Source of the DNA: Dehalococcoidia bacterium
GTDB lineage: Bacteria > Chloroflexota > Dehalococcoidia > Dehalococcoidales > JAUVZE01
Direction: 5' to 3'
Length of the DNA stretch: 10,372 nucleotides
NCBI GenBank assembly: GCA_030602665.1
Contig: JAUVZE010000026.1
Coordinates: 1 to 10,372 of the forward strand
Position numbers and translations under genes: made by a program. The notes beneath the pieces are model-generated. The model did not search any database, was not told the origin of the DNA, and saw only the letters and a program-made list of their open reading frames with translations. This document shows, one piece after another, positions 6,031-10,372 of this stretch (the first letter of the stretch is position 1; every line of letters starts with the position of its first letter).

Positions 6031-6205
6031 GATTTTAACGGTAAGTTTATGGGCAATAAATTCTAGTAGCCTAAAATTAACAAGTAATAATAAGATGTAA
6101 GCATAGAGAACCTGGTGAGGAGACGGTCTGAAGTGTGGATAGTATTCTTGACTTTGATAAATTGGCAAACTGGACTTACCTGGCTGAAGGAAACGGGAGA
6201 AATAG

Positions 6206-8527
6206 ATGCCGGAAGGTAAAGTGCAACAACTGGAGCCTAAGTTGGAATTAAAAGCTCAGGTTATTGAATATCTGAAAAATCAGGGGTATGAAGTAACCGA
6301 GAGGGTTAAACTCCGTGGGAAATCAGGGGTTGAGCATACCCTTGATATGCTGGCGGAAAAGGATGACGGTCTTATTATCTATACTATTGCTATTGACGTC
6401 ATCAAGGACGATGATAGGGAAGCAGAATTGACCACCGTTTTTAGCTTGGCTAATAAAGCCTACGATACCGGGATTTATGACCGAGCTCTTATTGCTTTGG
6501 TCAGACTTAGCCAAGAAGCCAGAGAGTTTGTCGAAAAGCAGCGAATAAAGATCTTTGACGAGGAACGAATGGAGATATTATTAGCCTTAAAGCCCCCACA
6601 ACCGATTAAGCCACCTGAACTCTTCAAGTTTAAGACGAAGTCTCAATTGCTGGAATCTTTGGGCAATCTTGGCTATAGAGTTGAGGAAAAAGTTAAGGTT
6701 CGAGGTAGGTCAGGGGTTGAATATACTTTTGATATAGTAGCTTATAGTGACGATGGGCAGATTGGGTATAGCCTGGGAATAGATATTATAAGTGGTGAGG
6801 AGGAGGTAGGTCTAAGGCAGGTAACCTTATTTGATACCAAAGGCTACGACGTCGGTATTGACCATAAAGCTATCGTGGTATCACCAAGGCTCAGCCCTGA
6901 AGCTAAACAGTTTGCCCAACATCAGCGGATAAAAGTCTTTGAGCTAAGCGAAAAACCATTTTCTGAATTCCTTGAGACTGCCCCAAAGCCGGTCCAGCCT
7001 GAGAAGCCAACTAAACCAGACAAAGCAGAGGTTCCAATTGGCAAGGCGCTGAAGCTTTCGCCTCAGCCGGAGGCACTGCAACTCATCCCTGAGGTAATGG
7101 CCAGAAGATATACTGCCGTACCCCTGACTGTGTCTGGTAAAACACTACAGGTAGCCATGGCAGACCCAACTGATATCTTTGCCTTGGAGGCTTTCTCTGC
7201 CCAGAGCCAAATGAGGATTAAGCCTATAGCCGCCAGTTCCAAAGAGGTCAAGGATGCCATTGACTTCAATTATAAAGGCTATGGTGAGATTGAAAAGCAG
7301 ATTTCCGGCATCTCTATGCCTAGTGAGCCAACTGATGAGAAATTTATCATTGATACGGCGGTTGATGCCCCGCTAGTTAAGGCTCTTAACCTTATTATTG
7401 ATGAGGCAGTTAAAGCCCGGTCTTCAGATATACACCTTGAACCAGATGAGAGCAGGTTAAGAGTACGCTACCGTATTGATGGCACTCTCCAGGACATGAT
7501 ATCCCTACCTTTGAATATACATCCGGCTCTTATCTCCCGGATTAAAATCCTGGCTGACATGAATATTGCTGACCATCATCGTGCCCAGGATGGCCAATTC
7601 TCTACGGAGGCTAAAGGGCGACAGATAGATGTTCGAGTGGCTACTGCCCCTACCGTCCACGGTGAGATGTCAGTATTGCGCCTCCTGGATAAGGCACTGG
7701 CGCTTATAGAATTATCTGAGCTTGGTCTCCTAACTGAGAGTCTGGCCAAGTATGAAGCTGCGCTCAAGGTTCCCTATGGCATGATTCTGATTAGCGGTCC
7801 TACCGGAGCCGGCAAAACTACCACTCTATATGCCTCAATCAATTCCCTTGATATGGTGGAGAAAAACATCATTACTATTGAAGACCCGGCCGAGTATCGG
7901 TTTAAGGATATTAATCAGATACAGGTCAATCCTCAAGCTGGTATTACCTTTGCCAGTGGCTTGAGGTCCATACTCCGCCTTGACCCTGATGTGATAATGG
8001 TGGGCGAGATACGCGATACCGAAACAGCCAATATAGCTATTCAGGCAGCTTTAACCGGGCATCTGATGCTATCTTCCATTCATGCCAACGATGCCACCGG
8101 TGTCCTATTCCGTCTTCTTGACCTGAAGGTAGAGCCCTTCTTGATAGCTTCAGCAGTCATCAGTATTATAGCTCAGCGGATGGTGCGTCGCGTTTGCCCT
8201 GATTGCTCTCACCTTATTGAGGCCCCCCTGATGGAACAAATGGCATATGAACAGGAAATGGGGGAGAAGAGAGCTGAATTCCTGTATGGCACCGGCTGCA
8301 AGGCGTGCAGCTATACTGGTTACCGGGGTCGGCTAGGAATCTTTGAGATTTTAGCTATGAGCGATGGGATAAGGATGATGATGACTCACAACGCTAACTC
8401 CAGTGATATTCGAGCCCAAGCCCTAAAAGAGGGTATGATATCTATGATGAATGATGGTATGCGTAAAGTAAAAGAAGGTATTACTACCCCCTCAGAAGTG
8501 TTGCGGGTTACCTACTCTCCAGTCTAA
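6206..8527 (+). CDS. pilB: Type IV pilus / type II secretion assembly ATPase (PilB/GspE family) with tandem nuclease-fold-like N-terminus
   Basis: Hexameric cytoplasmic ATPase that powers pilin polymerisation through the platform protein encoded next. Of its 773 residues, about 385-773 are the standard engine: RYRIDG (421-426), Walker A GPTGAGKT (531-538), Asp box TIEDPAEYR (557-565), Walker B PDVIMVGEIRD with Glu601, His box GHLMLSSIHAND (His619, His626), and a zinc-type tetracysteine C664/C667 and C698/C701. Residues about 280-356 match the second lobe of the MshEN/GspE N-terminal domain (VMARRYTAVPL, LQVAMADPTD). Upstream are two related repeats of about 105 residues (14-128 and 143-248) sharing G-Y-x-V-x-E-x-V-K-x-R-G-x-SGVE-x-T-x-D. 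They look like restriction-endonuclease-fold domains without the full catalytic set. GGGAG precedes the ATG. Whether it serves pili or secretion cannot be settled here; prepilin neighbours suit either. Confidence 0.95.
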   Translation: MPEGKVQQLEPKLELKAQVIEYLKNQGYEVTERVKLRGKSGVEHTLDMLAEKDDGLIIYTIAIDVIKDDDREAELTTVFSLANKAYDTGIYDRALIALVRLSQEAREFVEKQRIKIFDEERMEILLALKPPQPIKPPELFKFKTKSQLLESLGNLGYRVEEKVKVRGRSGVEYTFDIVAYSDDGQIGYSLGIDIISGEEEVGLRQVTLFDTKGYDVGIDHKAIVVSPRLSPEAKQFAQHQRIKVFELSEKPFSEFLETAPKPVQPEKPTKPDKAEVPIGKALKLSPQPEALQLIPEVMARRYTAVPLTVSGKTLQVAMADPTDIFALEAFSAQSQMRIKPIAASSKEVKDAIDFNYKGYGEIEKQISGISMPSEPTDEKFIIDTAVDAPLVKALNLIIDEAVKARSSDIHLEPDESRLRVRYRIDGTLQDMISLPLNIHPALISRIKILADMNIADHHRAQDGQFSTEAKGRQIDVRVATAPTVHGEMSVLRLLDKALALIELSELGLLTESLAKYEAALKVPYGMILISGPTGAGKTTTLYASINSLDMVEKNIITIEDPAEYRFKDINQIQVNPQAGITFASGLRSILRLDPDVIMVGEIRDTETANIAIQAALTGHLMLSSIHANDATGVLFRLLDLKVEPFLIASAVISIIAQRMVRRVCPDCSHLIEAPLMEQMAYEQEMGEKRAEFLYGTGCKACSYTGYRGRLGIFEILAMSDGIRMMMTHNANSSDIRAQALKEGMISMMNDGMRKVKEGITTPSEVLRVTYSPV

Positions 8528-8543
8528 TGGCCGGGAGGCTAAA

Positions 8544-9755
8544 ATGGAATACGCTTATGTAGCCTATAGTGAAGATAGAAGATTGGTTAAAGGTAAGCTT
8601 TCAGCTACTGGTGAAGAAGCAGCCACCAATCTATTGAGCTATGGTGGCTACCAGGTGGTTAGCCTCAAGCAGGTTGTTCCTTTTTTCAATACGGCAAAGC
8701 TGGCTGCCGCCTTTTCCCAGATAAAGCTGAGGGAAATAATAATGTTTTCCCGCCAGTTAGCCTTACTCCTTGAGTCTGGCACCGACATTGTTACCTCGCT
8801 AGAGCTATTACAGAGCCAGGTAACTAATCGCACGCTAAAGAAAATAATTGGTGATGTAGCCAGTGACATTCGCGGCGGCACATCACTTTCAGTGGCCCTA
8901 AGTAGACACCCGCGGGCTTTCTCCGCAATCTACCACCGGGCGATAGCCGCTGGTGAGCAAGGTGGTAATCTGGAAATAGTGTTGCGGCAAATGGCTGATT
9001 ATATGGAGAGGAGAGTCACTACGGAAAATAAGATTAAAAAGGCTCTGACCTATCCCATTATGGTGGTTATTGTCGCTATTCTAGTGATAGGCATATTGGT
9101 TACCTTTGTTTTGCCCACTTTTGTCAGCCTGTTCACTGCCTTTGGAGCTGACCTGCCATTAGCAACCAGGCTACTCATTGGGCTTACTGATTGGCTTAAC
9201 AGTTACGGGCTTTATCTCATGGCAGTAATAGCAGTGGTAGCTGTTTTAGGCTTTGTTTACATCAAGACTCCGGCCGGAAAATACCAGTGGGATAAGCTAT
9301 CCTTCAGTTTACCTGTACTTGGACGTATTTTTCTCCTTAACGAGCTTTCCCGTTGTTGCCGAACCATAGCATTGCTATTCAAGGTTGGTTTACCTTTACC
9401 GGAGGTCATGGCGATGGCTATCCACGGCACTAATAACAAGGCTATAGTTGAGGTGCTGACTGAGGTTCAGTGGGCGTTGATTAGAGGCGAAGGTCTCGCC
9501 CGACCAATGGCACAGAGGAAGCTCTTCCTCCCCTTGATGGTGCAGATGGTTGGAGTTGGTGAGGAAACAGGTAACCTTGACAACACACTGGCCACAGTAG
9601 CTCAGAGCTATGAGACCGAGTCTGATGATAGAACTAGTGCCGCTGTTGGACTAATTCAGCCAGCTATGATAGTGATTATCGGTGTAATAGTTGGTTTTGT
9701 TGCCGTAGCTCTGTTCAGTGCTATGTATGGTATCTACGGTCAGGTAGAGTTCTAG
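8544..9755 (+). CDS. pilC: Type IV pilus / type II secretion inner-membrane platform protein (PilC/GspF family)
   Basis: Polytopic membrane protein on which the ATPase acts to lift pilin subunits from the membrane. It has 403 residues, the usual length. Two T2SSF domains are seen: the first at about 66-190 (FSRQLALLLESGTDI, YHRAIAAGEQGGNLE), the second at about 265-392 (LSRCCRTIALLFKVGLPL, MVGVGEETGNLDNTLA). Membrane segments fall at about 171-194, 222-240 and 370-393. The short N-terminal part (MEYAYVAYSEDRRLVKGKL) is the common beta-rich start of this family. Spacing to the ATPase stop is 16 bases and GGGAGG stands 5 bases ahead of the ATG, so the two are co-transcribed. All family landmarks are intact. 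Confidence 0.95.
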   Translation: MEYAYVAYSEDRRLVKGKLSATGEEAATNLLSYGGYQVVSLKQVVPFFNTAKLAAAFSQIKLREIIMFSRQLALLLESGTDIVTSLELLQSQVTNRTLKKIIGDVASDIRGGTSLSVALSRHPRAFSAIYHRAIAAGEQGGNLEIVLRQMADYMERRVTTENKIKKALTYPIMVVIVAILVIGILVTFVLPTFVSLFTAFGADLPLATRLLIGLTDWLNSYGLYLMAVIAVVAVLGFVYIKTPAGKYQWDKLSFSLPVLGRIFLLNELSRCCRTIALLFKVGLPLPEVMAMAIHGTNNKAIVEVLTEVQWALIRGEGLARPMAQRKLFLPLMVQMVGVGEETGNLDNTLATVAQSYETESDDRTSAAVGLIQPAMIVIIGVIVGFVAVALFSAMYGIYGQVEF

Positions 9756-9765
9756 GGGGTGGGTT

Positions 9766-10227
9766 TTGAAAAAGAATGAAAAGGGTTTTAGCCTAATTGA
9801 GGTGGTAATAGCTCTGCTGCTGCTGGGCATAATTGGCGTTGCTCTCCTCAGCGGTTTGGCGACTGCTTCCATGGCTCTCGCTATTGCTGATGAGCGAGCC
9901 ACTGCTGAAAGCCTGGCCCGAAGCCAGATGGAGTATGTTAAGAACCAGGATTACAAAGACGCAGATATTTATGATCCTGGTCCTCCCCCTACCGGGGGTG
10001 AAGTAACCTACGACAAAATTACCGGGATCCCTGACAGTTACACTATCTGGAGTGAGGACCGTACCGGTCAGTATATTCATCTTGAAGATGAAGTAATAGG
10101 TGTTCCCTGGGATAGTCAGAATAATCTACCGGTAGATAGTGACGTTGGGCTTCAGCGGATAGAGCTGGTCATTAAGCATAATGGCAAAGAGATAATCACA
10201 TTAGAGGACTATAAGGTGGACCGATGA
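9766..10227 (+). CDS. Type IV minor prepilin / pseudopilin (PilV/GspI-like)
   Basis: A 153-residue prepilin. The leader MKKNEKG is followed by the prepilin peptidase site G7|F8 and mature N-terminus FSLIEVVIALLLLGIIGVAL, with the conserved Glu at mature position 5. The helix continues with ATASMALAIADERATAESLARSQMEYV, then a small soluble domain rich in Asp, Gly and Pro (PGPPPTGGEV). The helix sequence resembles minor pilins of the PilV/GspI type more than a major pilin. The start is TTG at 9766, preceded by a run of G (GGGGGTGGG); the nearby ATG at 9776 is out of frame. It begins 10 bases after the platform gene stop, and the last codons overlap the next gene. No cysteine pair is present. 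Confidence 0.9.
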   Translation: MKKNEKGFSLIEVVIALLLLGIIGVALLSGLATASMALAIADERATAESLARSQMEYVKNQDYKDADIYDPGPPPTGGEVTYDKITGIPDSYTIWSEDRTGQYIHLEDEVIGVPWDSQNNLPVDSDVGLQRIELVIKHNGKEIITLEDYKVDR

Positions 10228-10372
10228 TGTTTCGCAGGTTAGGGTTAATAAATACCAACCAGAGGGGTTTTACGATGATTGAGGTGATAATGGCCATCGC
10301 TGTTACTGCTATTATCACTGGTGGTATTACCATGACTATTTTTCAGGTGTTTGATGGCAATACCCGCAGCTC
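10224..10372 (+). CDS. Second type IV prepilin, 5' part only
   Basis: The first 49 codons of another prepilin that runs off the right edge. Leader MMFRRLGLINTNQRG, peptidase site G15|F16, then FTMIEVIMAIAVTAIITGGI with Glu at mature position 5. The ATG at 10224 overlaps the stop of the previous gene in ATGA (4 bases), and a second ATG at 10227 is equally possible; AAGGTGG lies just upstream of both. Such overlap suggests translational coupling with the first prepilin. The rest of the gene is needed to place it as PilW/GspJ-like, GspH-like or another minor pilin. Confidence 0.88.
   Translation, partial: MMFRRLGLINTNQRGFTMIEVIMAIAVTAIITGGITMTIFQVFDGNTRS

Noticed and set aside
3560..6094. AATAATAAG recurring just after the stop codons at 3564 and 5294, and again near 6086.
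   Set aside because: Short, AT-rich and partly made of stop codons (TAA), so chance recurrence is likely; no symmetry or fixed spacing supports a site.
6031..6205. Leader of the pilus ATPase gene as a cyclic-di-GMP riboswitch.
   Set aside because: I looked for the conserved GEMM core segments and did not see them, nor a convincing stem pair or terminator.

Overview
The window looks like a piece of an uncultured Chloroflexota genome, most likely class Dehalococcoidia. This rests on remembered family resemblance and not on a search. The main pointers are a long type IV pilus ATPase with two nuclease-fold-like repeats at its N-terminus, a charged coiled-coil protein with a small C-terminal domain, an anchored TIG-repeat surface protein, and an acyl-CoA dehydrogenase next to a carboxymuconolactone-decarboxylase-like gene. 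No rRNA, tRNA, CRISPR array, insertion sequence or phage gene was seen.

Left part (1-1591, minus strand): an acyl-CoA dehydrogenase of about 383 residues, followed downstream by the first 73 codons of an AhpD/CMD-family protein that runs off the left edge. Next comes a control region of about 350 bases (1592-1941). It holds a minus-strand promoter reading toward the dehydrogenase, a plus-strand promoter reading toward the next gene, and two operator-like symmetric elements.

Middle part (1942-4682): a secreted protein with four TIG/IPT-type repeats, an FN3-like domain and a C-terminal membrane anchor. It faces a convergent gene for a very charged, hendecad-repeat coiled-coil protein with a globular C-terminal domain. 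The coiled-coil gene has a near-consensus minus-strand promoter (TTGACA, 17 bases, TATACT) and shares a 366-base divergent control region with the right-hand cluster.

Right part (5049-10372, plus strand): a likely co-directional type IV pilus (or pseudopilus) cluster. In order it encodes a small excisionase/MerR-like helix-turn-helix protein, a NarL/FixJ-type response regulator whose phosphorylation pocket is altered, the PilB/GspE assembly ATPase, the PilC/GspF platform protein, a minor prepilin, and the start of a second prepilin. From the ATPase onward, gaps of 16 and 10 bases and a 4-base overlap point to one operon. The regulators probably set expression of the pilus genes, the ATPase and platform protein drive assembly, and the prepilins supply subunits. 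Prepilin peptidase, retraction ATPase and alignment proteins are not in the window.

The most unusual items are the pilus ATPase with tandem degenerate PD-(D/E)XK-like repeats in place of the first lobe of its usual N-terminal domain, the response regulator with Lys at a normally acidic pocket position, and the coiled-coil gene whose 11- and 18-residue modules show a displaced unit.
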